DNA of 64,000 bases, from the NCBI RefSeq assembly GCF_016860545.1, contig NZ_BNEB01000002.1, positions 992,001 through 1,056,000 on the forward strand. The letters are read 5' to 3'. Each line of letters starts with the position of its first letter. The stretch's first letter is position 1. Below, piece by piece: positions 17,671-25,965 of the stretch. A program made the translations under genes and the position numbers. The notes below the pieces were generated by a model. The model made no database searches and was not told where the DNA came from. It worked only from the letters and a program-made list of their open reading frames with translations. The stretch is from Streptomyces asoensis. Its GTDB lineage: Bacteria > Actinomycetota > Actinomycetes > Streptomycetales > Streptomycetaceae.

Positions 17671-20130
17671 ATGGATTCTGCGCGAGAAGCATCCGACGCC
17701 CCTGCGCCCGCGGGACCGCGCGACCTCCTCGACGCGTCCACGGACGCGGCGGCGATCGTGACCGCGGACGGCGTCGTGATCGGCTGGACGCGCGGTGCCC
17801 AGGCGCTGCTCGGCCTTCCCGCGTCGGAGGTGGTCGGCCGCTCGGCCGCGGAGCTGGTGGCGATGGCCCGGGACCCGGCCCGGGTGGCGGGGATCGCCGA
17901 GCGCTGCCGGGCCGGCATGGGATGGAGCGGTCTCATCGCCCTGCGGCATCACGACGGCCGGCCGGTCGACGTCGATCTGCGGGTCTCCGCGTCCTTCCGG
18001 ATCGGCGACGAGGAGTGCTTTCTGCTCTCGGCCCGTGGCCAGAGCCTGCGGGGCACGGTGGGGCAGTCGGTCCTGGACGGGTTCCTGACCCGTTCCCCCG
18101 TCGGGATGGCGGTACTGGACCTCCAGCTGCGCTACGTGTGGCTCAACGACACGCTGGAACGGTTCGGCGGTGTGCCCCGCGAACAGCGGCTGGGGCGCCG
18201 GCTGAGCGACCTGCTGCCCGGACTCCAGGCGGTCGCCCTGGAGAAGCTGATGCGCAAGGTGCTGGAGACCGGGATCCCCGTCACCGACTACGAGTACCTG
18301 GGATGGAGCTGGGCCGATCCGCACCGCCGGCACGCCTACTCGACCTCGTTCTTCCCGCTGGTGGGCGACGACGGCTCGGTCACCGGGGTCTGCTACATGG
18401 TCCAGGACGTCACCGAGCGCTGGGACGCCCGCCGGCTGCTGTCCCTGGTCAACGAGGCCGGGACCTGCGTCGGCACGACCCTGGACGTGATGCGCACGGC
18501 CCAGGAACTGGCCGACTTCGCCGTCCCGCGCTTCGCGGACTTCGTCATCGTCGACCTGCTGGAGCCGGTCCTCAGCACCGAGGGGCACGGCACCTGGCTC
18601 ACCGACGCGGGACCGGCGCCCGCGCGGCCGGTGATGCGGCGCGCCGGACTGGCCTCGGTGCGCGCGGGCTGCCCGGAGGCCGTGGCGCGCATCGGGGACC
18701 GGGTGGACTTCCTCCCCCCGCCGCACGACGCCGGCCTGCTCATCGACGGCGAACCGATCCTCATGCCCGTCCTCGACCCCACCGACGACCTGTGGACCGC
18801 CGAACCCGAACGGACGGCGAGCATCCGGGCGTACGGACTGCACTCCCTCATCTCCGTGCCCATGCGGGCGCGGAACACGGCACTGGGCCTGGCCACGTTC
18901 GTGCGGTCCCGCAACCCCGTCTCCTTCCGCTCCGACGACGTCCTGCTGGCCCGGGAGCTGGTGGCGCGGGCGGCGCTGTGCGTCGACAACGCCCGCCGGT
19001 ACACCCGGGAGCACACGGCGGCGGTCACCCTCCAGCGCAGTCTGCTGCCCCACGCCCTGGCGGGCGGCTCGGCACTGGAGGTGGCCTCCTCCTACCTGCC
19101 GGCGGACCCCACCGACGGGGTGGGCGGCGACTGGTTCGACGTGATCCCCCTGTCGGGCGCCCGGGTGGGCCTCGTCGTCGGCGACGTGGTGGGACACGGC
19201 ATCGCCGCCGCCGCGGCCATGGGCCGGCTGCGCACCGCGGTGCAGACCCTCGCCGACATGGAGATGCCCCCCGACGAGCTGCTCGCCCACCTCGACGACC
19301 TGGTGCTCCGGCTGAGCGGGGAGCGGACCGACGGCGCGGCCGCTCAGCAGAGCGCCGCCGCATTCCTGGGGGCGACCTGCCTGTACGCCGTCTACGACCC
19401 GGTCACCAGGCGGTGCACGATGGCCCGGGCCGGGCACCCGCCGCCGGTGGTCGTCGGCCCCGACGGGCGGGTGTCCTTCCCGGAACCTCCGGCCGGGCCG
19501 CCGCTGGGTCTGGGCGGGATGGCCTTCGAGGCCACCGAGATCGAGCTGGCCGAGGGCAGCCTGATCGGTCTCTACACCGACGGTCTCGTCCAGTCGGCCG
19601 ACCGGGACGTCGAGGAGGGCATGGCGCGGCTCGGCGAGGTGCTGGCCCGGTCCCGGGCCGACCTGACGGACCTGTGCGCCTCGGCGGTGCGGCAGCTGGT
19701 GCCGGCGCCCCGGCCCGACGACATCGCCCTGCTCCTGGCGCGCACCCATGCCCTGCCCGCCGAGCACGTCGTCTCCTGGGAGGTGCCCGTGGACCCGGCC
19801 GCCGTCTCCGAGGTCCGGGCCCGCGCGACCCGTCAGGTGGAGGCCTGGGGCCTGGGCGAGCTGGCGATGACGTCCGAGCTCATCGTGAGCGAGCTGGTCA
19901 CCAACGCCATTCGCTACTCCACGCCCCCGGTGCGGCTGCGGCTGCTGCTGGACACCCGTCTGACCTGCGAGGTCTCCGACGCCAGCAGTACGGCCCCGCG
20001 GCTGCGGCACGCCCGGATCATGGACGAGGGCGGCCGCGGCCTGTTCCTGGTGGCCCAGCTGGCCCACCGCTGGGGAGCCCGGTACACGGCCGACGGAAAG
20101 ATCATCTGGGCCGAGCAGGAGATCCCCTGA
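17671..20130 (+). CDS. PAS/GAF/SpoIIE phosphatase fused to an RsbW-like HATPase domain
   Basis: 819 aa, ATG at 17671 after AAAGGAC. Order: PAS 1 (about 20-115), PAS 2 (about 130-250, ending VQDVTERW), GAF (about 265-445), SpoIIE/PP2C (about 460-680, with VGGDWFDVIPL, VVGDVVGHG, YTDGLV and a terminal DDIALLLA), then an RsbW-type HATPase (about 695-815) with N box ELVTNAIRY and G box GRGLFLVAQL. Such proteins combine phosphatase and anti-sigma kinase in one chain and control a sigma factor through phosphorylation of an anti-anti-sigma partner. It is divergent from a close relative, 136 bp apart. No sigma or STAS gene lies in the window. Confidence 0.9.
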   Translation: MDSAREASDAPAPAGPRDLLDASTDAAAIVTADGVVIGWTRGAQALLGLPASEVVGRSAAELVAMARDPARVAGIAERCRAGMGWSGLIALRHHDGRPVDVDLRVSASFRIGDEECFLLSARGQSLRGTVGQSVLDGFLTRSPVGMAVLDLQLRYVWLNDTLERFGGVPREQRLGRRLSDLLPGLQAVALEKLMRKVLETGIPVTDYEYLGWSWADPHRRHAYSTSFFPLVGDDGSVTGVCYMVQDVTERWDARRLLSLVNEAGTCVGTTLDVMRTAQELADFAVPRFADFVIVDLLEPVLSTEGHGTWLTDAGPAPARPVMRRAGLASVRAGCPEAVARIGDRVDFLPPPHDAGLLIDGEPILMPVLDPTDDLWTAEPERTASIRAYGLHSLISVPMRARNTALGLATFVRSRNPVSFRSDDVLLARELVARAALCVDNARRYTREHTAAVTLQRSLLPHALAGGSALEVASSYLPADPTDGVGGDWFDVIPLSGARVGLVVGDVVGHGIAAAAAMGRLRTAVQTLADMEMPPDELLAHLDDLVLRLSGERTDGAAAQQSAAAFLGATCLYAVYDPVTRRCTMARAGHPPPVVVGPDGRVSFPEPPAGPPLGLGGMAFEATEIELAEGSLIGLYTDGLVQSADRDVEEGMARLGEVLARSRADLTDLCASAVRQLVPAPRPDDIALLLARTHALPAEHVVSWEVPVDPAAVSEVRARATRQVEAWGLGELAMTSELIVSELVTNAIRYSTPPVRLRLLLDTRLTCEVSDASSTAPRLRHARIMDEGGRGLFLVAQLAHRWGARYTADGKIIWAEQEIP

Positions 20131-20157
20131 GCCGTCCGGCGCCGGCTCCGCCTCCGC

Positions 20158-20889
20158 TCAGGCGAGCCAGTCCGGGTAGCGGGTGGGGGCGATGCGGGCA
20201 CCGCTCGGGGCGGTGAGGACGTCACCGTGGACGGCGGCGAACATGCCGGCGGTGTCGTCGGTGACCACGGTCCGTCCGTCGTTCCTGGCGGCGAGGGTGA
20301 GGCGACCGAGTTCGTCGAGCGGGTAGCGGTCGGGGCCCGCGATGTCGAGGACGCCGTCGAGCGGGGCGCCCTGGGCCGTCTCGGCTACGAAGCGGGCCAC
20401 GTCGGCGGCGGCGATCGGCTGGACCGGCGTACGGGGCAGCCGGACGGTGTCCCCCTCGGCGGTCCAGGACAGGACCGCCTCCATGAACTCCATGAACTGG
20501 GTGGCCCGGACGATGGAGTACGGCACGGACCCGGCCTTGAGGAGGTCCTCCTGGAGGACCTTGGCCCGGTAGTAGTCCAGTCCGGGCACCTGGTCCACTC
20601 CGACGATGGAGAGGATGACGAAGTGCCCCACCCCGGCCTTCTCGCTCGCGGCCAGCAGGTTGTCCATCGAGGTCCGGAAGAAGGCGAGCGAGGCTTCGTC
20701 GAAGGTGGGTGAGTTCGTCAGGTTGACGACGACGTCGGCGCCCTCGACGGCCTCCGCCAGGCCCTGGCCGGTGATGATGTCCACGCCCGTGGACGGGGAG
20801 TGCGGCACCGCCTCGTGCCCGGCCGCCCTGAGATCCTCCACGACCTGCGAACCGATCCGGCCGGTTCCGCCGATGACCGCGAACTTCAT
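20158..20889 (-). CDS. NmrA-like NAD(P)-binding oxidoreductase, probable RsrR target
   Basis: 243 aa from the ATG at 20889 (GGAAGGACAG upstream). The Rossmann glycine motif GGTGRIGSQV is at residues 7-13, VVNLTNSPT marks the fourth strand, and the C-terminal half has the substrate-binding pattern of atypical SDRs of the NmrA/YwnB kind (no classical YxxxK dyad, only YYRAK). It is divergent from an rsrR-like gene, as the NmrA-family gene sven6562 is from rsrR in S. venezuelae. The two operator-like repeats in the gap would control it. Likely role: redox-linked NAD(P) sensing or a reductase; the substrate is unknown. Confidence 0.85.
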   Translation of the reverse strand: MKFAVIGGTGRIGSQVVEDLRAAGHEAVPHSPSTGVDIITGQGLAEAVEGADVVVNLTNSPTFDEASLAFFRTSMDNLLAASEKAGVGHFVILSIVGVDQVPGLDYYRAKVLQEDLLKAGSVPYSIVRATQFMEFMEAVLSWTAEGDTVRLPRTPVQPIAAADVARFVAETAQGAPLDGVLDIAGPDRYPLDELGRLTLAARNDGRTVVTDDTAGMFAAVHGDVLTAPSGARIAPTRYPDWLA

Positions 20890-20990
20890 GGTGCTGTCCT
20901 TCCCTCGATGTCGTCGCCGGTGCGGGACCTGTGGGCGCCGAGCGCTGCCGTGCCCTGTGCGCCGGTGCGTCCCCGCCGGACCGTCACTCG

Positions 20991-21013
20991 ACTCGGACAT
21001 TTGTTGTCCGGGT
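20991..21013. promoter_or_regulatory. RsrR-like operator half-matching repeat 1
   Basis: ACTCGGACAT, three bases, TTGTCCGGGT: an imperfect inverted repeat matching at 8 of 10 positions. It starts 39 bp before the perfect copy at 21030 and lies on the side of the NmrA-like gene, about 102 bp from its ATG. Confidence 0.65.
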
Positions 21014-21029
21014 TCCTTGCCCCGATGAT

Positions 21030-21052
21030 ACTCGGACATCACATGTCCGAGT
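21030..21052. promoter_or_regulatory. RsrR-like operator, perfect 10-3-10 inverted repeat
   Basis: ACTCGGACAT, CAC, ATGTCCGAGT: a perfect inverted repeat 26 bp in front of the Rrf2-type gene. Published RsrR sites are described as 11-3-11 inverted repeats in the same divergent setting, which this fits closely. It probably serves both autoregulation and control of the divergent oxidoreductase. Confidence 0.75.
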
Positions 21053-21078
21053 CAATGGCGCGCCGGTAGGGTGAGGGG

Positions 21079-21561
21079 GTGAAGATGTCCGGTGGCGTGG
21101 AGTGGGCGCTGCACTGCTGCGTGGTGCTGACGTCGGTGGGGGAGCCGGTGCCGGCGGCACGGCTCGCGGAGCTGCACGACGTGCCGCCCACCTATCTCGC
21201 CAAGCAGCTCCAGGCGCTCTCCCGCGCCGGCCTGGTGCGGGCGGTGCAGGGGAAGTCCGGCGGGTACGTCCTGACCCGGTCCCCCGCGTCGATCACCGTG
21301 CTCGACGTCGTCCAGGCGATCGACGGCCCCGGACCCGCGTTCGCGTGCACGGAGATCCGTCAGCGCGGCCCGATGGCGTCCGCGCCCGAGGCCTGCACCG
21401 CGCCGTGCGCGATCAGCCGTGCCATGGCCTCGGCCGAGTCGGCGTGGCGGGCGTCCCTGGCCGCCGTCAGCGTCGCCGACCTGGCCCGCGACGTCGAGTC
21501 CGACTACGGCGGCGGCGCCCTCGCCGGTATCGCCGCCTGGCTGAACACGGCCCGGGGATAG
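21079..21561 (+). CDS. rsrR: Rrf2-family [2Fe-2S] redox regulator, RsrR orthologue
   Basis: 160 aa. From the GTG at 21079 the protein reads MKMSGGVEWALHCC. This places Glu8, Trp9 and His12 exactly where the RsrR structure has its unusual Glu and His cluster ligands and the redox-moved Trp. This agreement supports the GTG start over an ATG at 21085. The winged helix follows (LAELHDVPPTYLAKQLQAL, wing KSGGYVLTR). Cysteines at 90, 106 and 110 can supply the remaining ligands. From the family: RsrR switches DNA binding by one-electron oxidation of the cluster. Two matching operators lie in the divergent promoter. I am fairly sure of the assignment, less of which Cys pair binds iron. Confidence 0.85.
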   Translation: MKMSGGVEWALHCCVVLTSVGEPVPAARLAELHDVPPTYLAKQLQALSRAGLVRAVQGKSGGYVLTRSPASITVLDVVQAIDGPGPAFACTEIRQRGPMASAPEACTAPCAISRAMASAESAWRASLAAVSVADLARDVESDYGGGALAGIAAWLNTARG

Positions 21562-21979
21562 GCGGCCCGGCCTCCTCTCCCACGACGGGAGCGCCGGGGC
21601 CGGGGCGTCAACGGCCGCCCCTGTCACCGGGCTTGGCGCAGTGTTGACCCGGAGGTTGCCCGGAGCCGGTTCGCACGGCCGGGTTGTTGGCTAGGGTGGC
21701 GGACGGAGACCGGAGCGCCGGTGGGGGAGCCGGCGCCGGAGGAAGCCGAGGGCCGCACCGGCCGGCGTGCGCGGCTCCGGTTCCCGGACCGGCCGACGGC
21801 GGCGGGCCCCGCAGGGGGCACGGCAGCGCGCCCGCGGCGGGTGACATGGCTTCGGCCCCGACGGGAGGGTTCGTGCGTCGCATCTGCCGGACGATCCGCG
21901 GCCGTACGGGGGCTCACCCCGGTACCGGCCACGAGCGGGGCGAGGCGCGCGTGGCGGGCCGCACGGACACGGTGGGCCG
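21562..21979. other. 418-bp stretch without convincing gene
   Basis: Between the rsrR-like gene and the PAP2 gene. Several open frames cross it on both strands, but none has a start with a ribosome site or a recognisable product. A TAGGGT hexamer at about 21691, in an otherwise GC-rich setting, could be a -10 element for the rightward PAP2 gene. Confidence 0.5.
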
Positions 21980-22756
21980 GTGAGCGGGCGCCCGGCGCCG
22001 CACCCGGTGCTGCCCCCCGCGCTGCGCGTGCCGCTCGCACTGACGGCGGTCCTCGCCGCGCTGGTGGTCCTCGTGCTCGGTGTCCGGTACTCCGGCGACG
22101 GCGAGCCCGGCACGGTGGACACAACGGTCTCGGACGCCGTGTACGGGGTGGACGGACCCTGGCGGCACGTCGCCCTGGCCGTCGACTTCCTGGGGGAGCC
22201 CGCGGGATCGGTGCTGCTGGTCACGGCCGTCCTGGCGGGCTGCCTGCTGCTGCGTGCTCCGCGCGCGGCGGTGCTGGTCGTCGCCTGCCTCGCCCTGACC
22301 GTCGGCACGGCGACGCTGCTCAAGCCGCTGGTGGGACGCACCATCCACGGCGACGGCAATCTGTCCTACCCGAGCGGGCACACCGCCTTCGCCACCGCGC
22401 TCGCCCTCGCGGTGGCGCTCCTCGTGACCGGCCGCACCGGCCTCGGCAGGACGGCCGGCACCCTGTGCGTGCTCGGCGCGGGGCCGGCCGCCGGCGCGGC
22501 CATGGGGTGGGCGCAGGTCGCCCTGGGCGCGCACTACCCGACCGACGTCCTCGGCGGCTGCTGCACCGCGCTGGCGGTGGTCCCGCCGACCGCGTGGCTG
22601 ATCGACCGGACCGCCGGCCGCGCGGCCCACCGGGACACCGGCGACAGGAGCACCGGCGGAGGAACCGGCCCGGACACCGGAGCGGCGGCGGACCGGGACA
22701 CCGGCGGGACGGCCGGGCACGGCGCCGACCGCACGGCCGAAGCCGGCCGGCCATGA
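21980..22756 (+). CDS. PAP2-family membrane phosphatase
   Basis: 258 aa, GTG start at 21980 with a weak site. Multi-pass protein: an N-terminal helix (about 14-36) and further hydrophobic helices at about 68-87, 92-110, 135-155 and 160-180. The PAP2 motifs are PSGHTAF (catalytic His) and GAHYPTDVLGG (nucleophile His and Asp), in the right order. Two canonical basic residues look altered: the first motif is K-x4-R rather than K-x6-R-P, and the Arg of SRx5HxxxD is Gln. The last about 60 residues are a Gly/Asp/Thr-rich tail with DTGG-type repeats. Expected role: dephosphorylation of a lipid or polyprenyl phosphate or pyrophosphate. It ends 71 bp from the tail of the convergent polysaccharide operon. 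Confidence 0.82.
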   Translation: MSGRPAPHPVLPPALRVPLALTAVLAALVVLVLGVRYSGDGEPGTVDTTVSDAVYGVDGPWRHVALAVDFLGEPAGSVLLVTAVLAGCLLLRAPRAAVLVVACLALTVGTATLLKPLVGRTIHGDGNLSYPSGHTAFATALALAVALLVTGRTGLGRTAGTLCVLGAGPAAGAAMGWAQVALGAHYPTDVLGGCCTALAVVPPTAWLIDRTAGRAAHRDTGDRSTGGGTGPDTGAAADRDTGGTAGHGADRTAEAGRP

Positions 22757-22827
22757 CGTCGCCGACGCCGTGTCACATCACCCCGGACGGCGCCGTGCCG
22801 TGCGGTCCCGGCCGGTGCCGTGCCGCA

Positions 22828-24162
22828 TCACGCCAGGCGGCGGAAGACGGGCTTCACGGGCCGTCCGGCCAGCCAGGGCGTGGGATCCGCGGCGTCCAGG
22901 GCCTTGCGGTACACGGCGCACGCCTGGGCCACCACCTCGACCGTGTGGTCGATGTCGGCGTCGTCGAGCGCGCTGCTGACCACGAACGACGGCGCCAGCA
23001 CCCCGCCCGCCAGGAGCTGACGCAGGAACAGCGTGCGGTAGCGCTGCGACGGCTGCCCGTTCTCGTCGAGGGTGGCGAAGACGAGGTTGCTCGCCCGGCC
23101 CCGGACGACGAGGTGGTCGCCGACGCCCAGGGTGGCCGCGGCCTGGCGGACACCGGCCGCCAGCCGCTCGCCGAGGGCGTGCAGCCGCGCGGTGATGCCC
23201 TCTTCCACGTAGGTGGAGAGCACCGCCATCGAGGCCGCCAGCGAGTGCGTCTCCGCGCCGTGCGTGGTGGACAGCAGGAACACCCGGTCCCCGGAGTGGC
23301 GCAGCCCGCCCCGCTCCATCAGGTCCCGGCGCCCGGCCAGCGCGGAGACCGCGAAACCGTTGCCGAGCGCCTTGCCGAACGTGGAGAGGTCGGGGACGAC
23401 GCCGTACAGGCCCTGGGCGCCCGCCTCGGACCAGCGCAGGCCGGTGATCATCTCGTCGAAGACCAGCACACAGCCGTGCCGGTCGGCCAGCTCGCGCAGT
23501 CCGGCGAGATAGCCCGGCGGCGGCTCGGTGTGGGTGGCGGGTTCCAGGATCAGACAGGCGATCTCGCCCCGGTACCGGCCGAGCAGCTCCTCCGTGGCGG
23601 CCAGGTCCCCGTACGGGAACGCCACCGTGAGTTCGTTCGTCGTGGCCGGGATGCCCGCCGACATCGGGGTGGTGCCGATGAACCAGTCGTCGACGGAGAA
23701 GAAGGGATGGTCGCCGCAGAGGGCCACCCGCTGGCGCCCGGTGGCGGCCCGGGCCAGCCGCACCGCGGCGGTGGTGGCGTCGGAGCCGTTCTTGGCGAAC
23801 TTCACCATCTCGGCGGTCGGCACGGTGGCCAGGAAGCGTTCCGCCGCCTCGACCTCCACGATGGACGGCCGCACGAAGTTGCTGCCGCGGTCGAGTTCGC
23901 GCCGTACCGCCTCGATCACGCGCGGATGGGCGTGACCGAGGCTGACCGACCGCAACCCCGAGCCGTACTCGACGTAACGGTTGCCGTCGACGTCCCACAC
24001 ATGGGCACCGCGGCCGTGGCTGATGACCGGGGCCAGGTTGTCGGGGTACTGGTCGTCGCCCTTGGCGTACGTGTGCGCACCCCCGGGGATCAGGGCGTGC
24101 AGCCGCTCGTTCGCCTTCCGCGACCGGGGCAGGAGAAGCTCTGCGGTGTCCACTGTGTCCAC
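22828..24162 (-). CDS. Class III PLP aminotransferase (glutamate-1-semialdehyde aminomutase-like)
   Basis: 444 aa, ATG at 24162, last gene of the polysaccharide operon. The fold type I marks are all present: IPGGAHTY near the N-terminus, the cofactor-binding NGSDATTAAVRLAR, the Asp in VLVFDEMITGLRW, and the PLP lysine in STFGKALGNG (near residue 267). HemL-type enzymes of tetrapyrrole synthesis share this fold, but hemL is a housekeeping gene and this copy is tied to sugar genes. Here it more probably transfers an amino group to a keto-sugar or a sugar-derived acyl group. It is 22 bp behind the RmlC-like gene. Confidence 0.85.
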   Translation of the reverse strand: MDTVDTAELLLPRSRKANERLHALIPGGAHTYAKGDDQYPDNLAPVISHGRGAHVWDVDGNRYVEYGSGLRSVSLGHAHPRVIEAVRRELDRGSNFVRPSIVEVEAAERFLATVPTAEMVKFAKNGSDATTAAVRLARAATGRQRVALCGDHPFFSVDDWFIGTTPMSAGIPATTNELTVAFPYGDLAATEELLGRYRGEIACLILEPATHTEPPPGYLAGLRELADRHGCVLVFDEMITGLRWSEAGAQGLYGVVPDLSTFGKALGNGFAVSALAGRRDLMERGGLRHSGDRVFLLSTTHGAETHSLAASMAVLSTYVEEGITARLHALGERLAAGVRQAAATLGVGDHLVVRGRASNLVFATLDENGQPSQRYRTLFLRQLLAGGVLAPSFVVSSALDDADIDHTVEVVAQACAVYRKALDAADPTPWLAGRPVKPVFRRLA

Positions 24163-24184
24163 ACCGACCTCAACTTTCTTGTTG

Positions 24185-24730
24185 CTACTGGTGCTTCAGG
24201 ACCTCGGCGAGGCTCGGTGCCTCCCGGTCCCGTCGGGACATCGAAGTGACCGGCAGCGGCCAGGGAACGGCGAGCTCCGGGTCGTCGAAGGCGATCGTCA
24301 CGTCCTCGGACGGATCGTGCGGCCGGTCGATCCGGTACGAGGTGTCGGCGGTCCCGGTCAGGGCCTGGAAGCCGTGCGCGCAGCCCGCCGGGATGTACAG
24401 CGTCGTCTGTGTCCCGCCGGACAGCTCGAAGGTGGCCACGGTGCGGTACGTCGGCGACTGGGGCCGCAGGTCCACGACGACGTCGAAGATCCTCCCGTAC
24501 GAGCACCGCACGAGCTTGGCCTCGCCGGCGCCGGAGCGCAGATGCAGACCGCGCAGCACGCCCTTGACCGAGCGGGACAGGCTGTCCTGGACGAAGGCGT
24601 CCGGGTCCAGGCCCACCGAGCGGACCACGTCGGCGTCGAACGTACGGCAGAAGAAGCCGCGTTCGTCCGCGTAGGGCGTCGGCTCGAAGAGGTACGCGCC
24701 CGCGACGGCGGGGACGGGGATCGCTTTCAT
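24185..24730 (-). CDS. RmlC-like dTDP-sugar 3,5-epimerase family protein
   Basis: 181 aa, ATG at 24730 overlapping the upstream gene stop by 4 nt. A cupin with the RmlC landmarks at the family numbering: His63 (GVLRGLHLR), Lys72 (GEAKLVRC), Tyr132 (TSYRID) and Asp150 (AFDDPEL, then PWPL). The second conserved Tyr of the family (about 138) is a His here (RPHDPSED), so epimerisation may be limited to one carbon. The expected substrate is an NDP-4-keto-6-deoxyhexose. No rmlA, rmlB or rmlD gene is in the operon, so the substrate must come from elsewhere or from the sugar block at 28-33 kb. Confidence 0.85.
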   Translation of the reverse strand: MKAIPVPAVAGAYLFEPTPYADERGFFCRTFDADVVRSVGLDPDAFVQDSLSRSVKGVLRGLHLRSGAGEAKLVRCSYGRIFDVVVDLRPQSPTYRTVATFELSGGTQTTLYIPAGCAHGFQALTGTADTSYRIDRPHDPSEDVTIAFDDPELAVPWPLPVTSMSRRDREAPSLAEVLKHQ

Positions 24731-25965
24731 CGGGTCTCCCGAGGGGCGTGGGCGGGGGTGCGGCCGGCCGCCGGGAACAGGGCCGCCGTCAGGACGGTGA
24801 ACTGCTGCTCCAGGCGCCGGACGGCGTCCCGGTTCCGCTCGGCGAGGATCTGCCGCGCGTCCGCCGCGTTCTTCTCCAGTGCCCGGAACTGTTCGAGCAG
24901 CCGGTCGGCGTCGACCTCGCGCGCCGGGTGGCAGTACGCGCCAAGACCCATGTCGGCCATCAGGGCGTCGCTCTTGGCCGCGTAGCTGAGCGCGAGCGTC
25001 GGCGTGCCGGCCTTCAGCGCGCAGATCAGGTTGTGGTAGCGGGTCGCCACCACGGTGTCGGCGGCCGCGGTCTCCTTCATCAGGTCGTCCAGCGAGGCCG
25101 TCACGGCGGCCGTGACCAGCGGCGAGTCCACCGCGCCGAGGATCGCGGCGACCACCGGCGCGTCGCACTCGTCGCCGGTGAGCAGCCGCACCGCCCTGCC
25201 GTCCTCGACCAGGGCGCGGACGAACCGGGTCGTCCCCTCGAGGTAGCGCCGGTGGATCTCCCCGGCCGCGGCGCGGTCGTCGTCGCCGCCGTGGAAGTCC
25301 ATGACGCCGACGCAGACGTGGCCCGGCGTGTCCGGGGTCCGGCCCGCCGGGGGCGTGGGCAGGGCGAACGCGAGGTCCGGGTGGACCTCGTCGCGCCGGG
25401 TGTCGACGCCCATCGCCTGCATCGCGTCACGGGACGGGGCGTCCCGGTACGACCGGTGGGCGGCCAGCCGCGCCGACCAGCGCACCAGTGTCCGGGTGGC
25501 CCGGTTGCCGATCGGGGCGGCGCCCACGCCGACCAGCGCGACCGGGGTGCCGGTCAGCCGGCCGGCGGCGCACAGCAGGAACAGCGCGTAGGGGAAACCC
25601 CACGGCCGCAGCGGCAGCGTGGCCTCCAGGACGCCCATGCCGGGGACGATCACCACGTCGTGCCGGCGCACCCAGGCGGCGGTGCGGAAGACGTCGACGA
25701 GTTTGCCCAGGCCCTTGCCCGCGACCGCGCCCGCGCGCGACGCGGTCCGGTACTCCCCGCGGTACCAGTGCAGCCGGGTCGCGGGGATCCCGTACCGGGC
25801 GGTGACGTTCTCGGGCCCGCCGCACAGCGCGTCCACGACGGCGTCCGGCCGCTCCCGCCGCAGGTAGCCGAGCACGGCCTCCAGCGACCCGTCGTTGCCG
25901 AGGTTGCCGGAGCCGAGCAGGCCGAACACCCCGACCCGCACCGCGGTTCCGCTCGCGGCCGTCAT
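24727..25965 (-). CDS. Polysaccharide pyruvyl transferase family protein
   Basis: 412 aa, ATG at 25965 with GGGAGG upstream; ATGA overlaps link it to genes on both sides. The N-terminal VGVFGLLGSGNLGNDG is the hallmark of the PS_pyruv_trans (CsaB/WcaK/AmsJ) family. It is followed by VVIVPGMGVLE and a GT-B-like second half with ATRYHNLICALKAGTPTLALSYAAKSDALM, the conserved nucleotide- or PEP-side region. From the family: it adds a pyruvyl ketal from PEP to a hexose of the repeat unit, giving the polymer acidic groups. Some members have other roles. Cytosolic. Confidence 0.87.
   Translation of the reverse strand: MTAASGTAVRVGVFGLLGSGNLGNDGSLEAVLGYLRRERPDAVVDALCGGPENVTARYGIPATRLHWYRGEYRTASRAGAVAGKGLGKLVDVFRTAAWVRRHDVVIVPGMGVLEATLPLRPWGFPYALFLLCAAGRLTGTPVALVGVGAAPIGNRATRTLVRWSARLAAHRSYRDAPSRDAMQAMGVDTRRDEVHPDLAFALPTPPAGRTPDTPGHVCVGVMDFHGGDDDRAAAGEIHRRYLEGTTRFVRALVEDGRAVRLLTGDECDAPVVAAILGAVDSPLVTAAVTASLDDLMKETAAADTVVATRYHNLICALKAGTPTLALSYAAKSDALMADMGLGAYCHPAREVDADRLLEQFRALEKNAADARQILAERNRDAVRRLEQQFTVLTAALFPAAGRTPAHAPRETR

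Noticed and set aside
15427..20067. 1546-codon minus-strand open frame across both phosphatase genes
   Set aside because: The true genes in this span have intact PAS/GAF/SpoIIE motifs on their own strands; this frame reads Arg/Gly/His-rich noise.
22828..24162. Housekeeping hemL
   Set aside because: It is the last member of the polysaccharide operon with no heme genes around; class III aminotransferase of sugar context is more likely.
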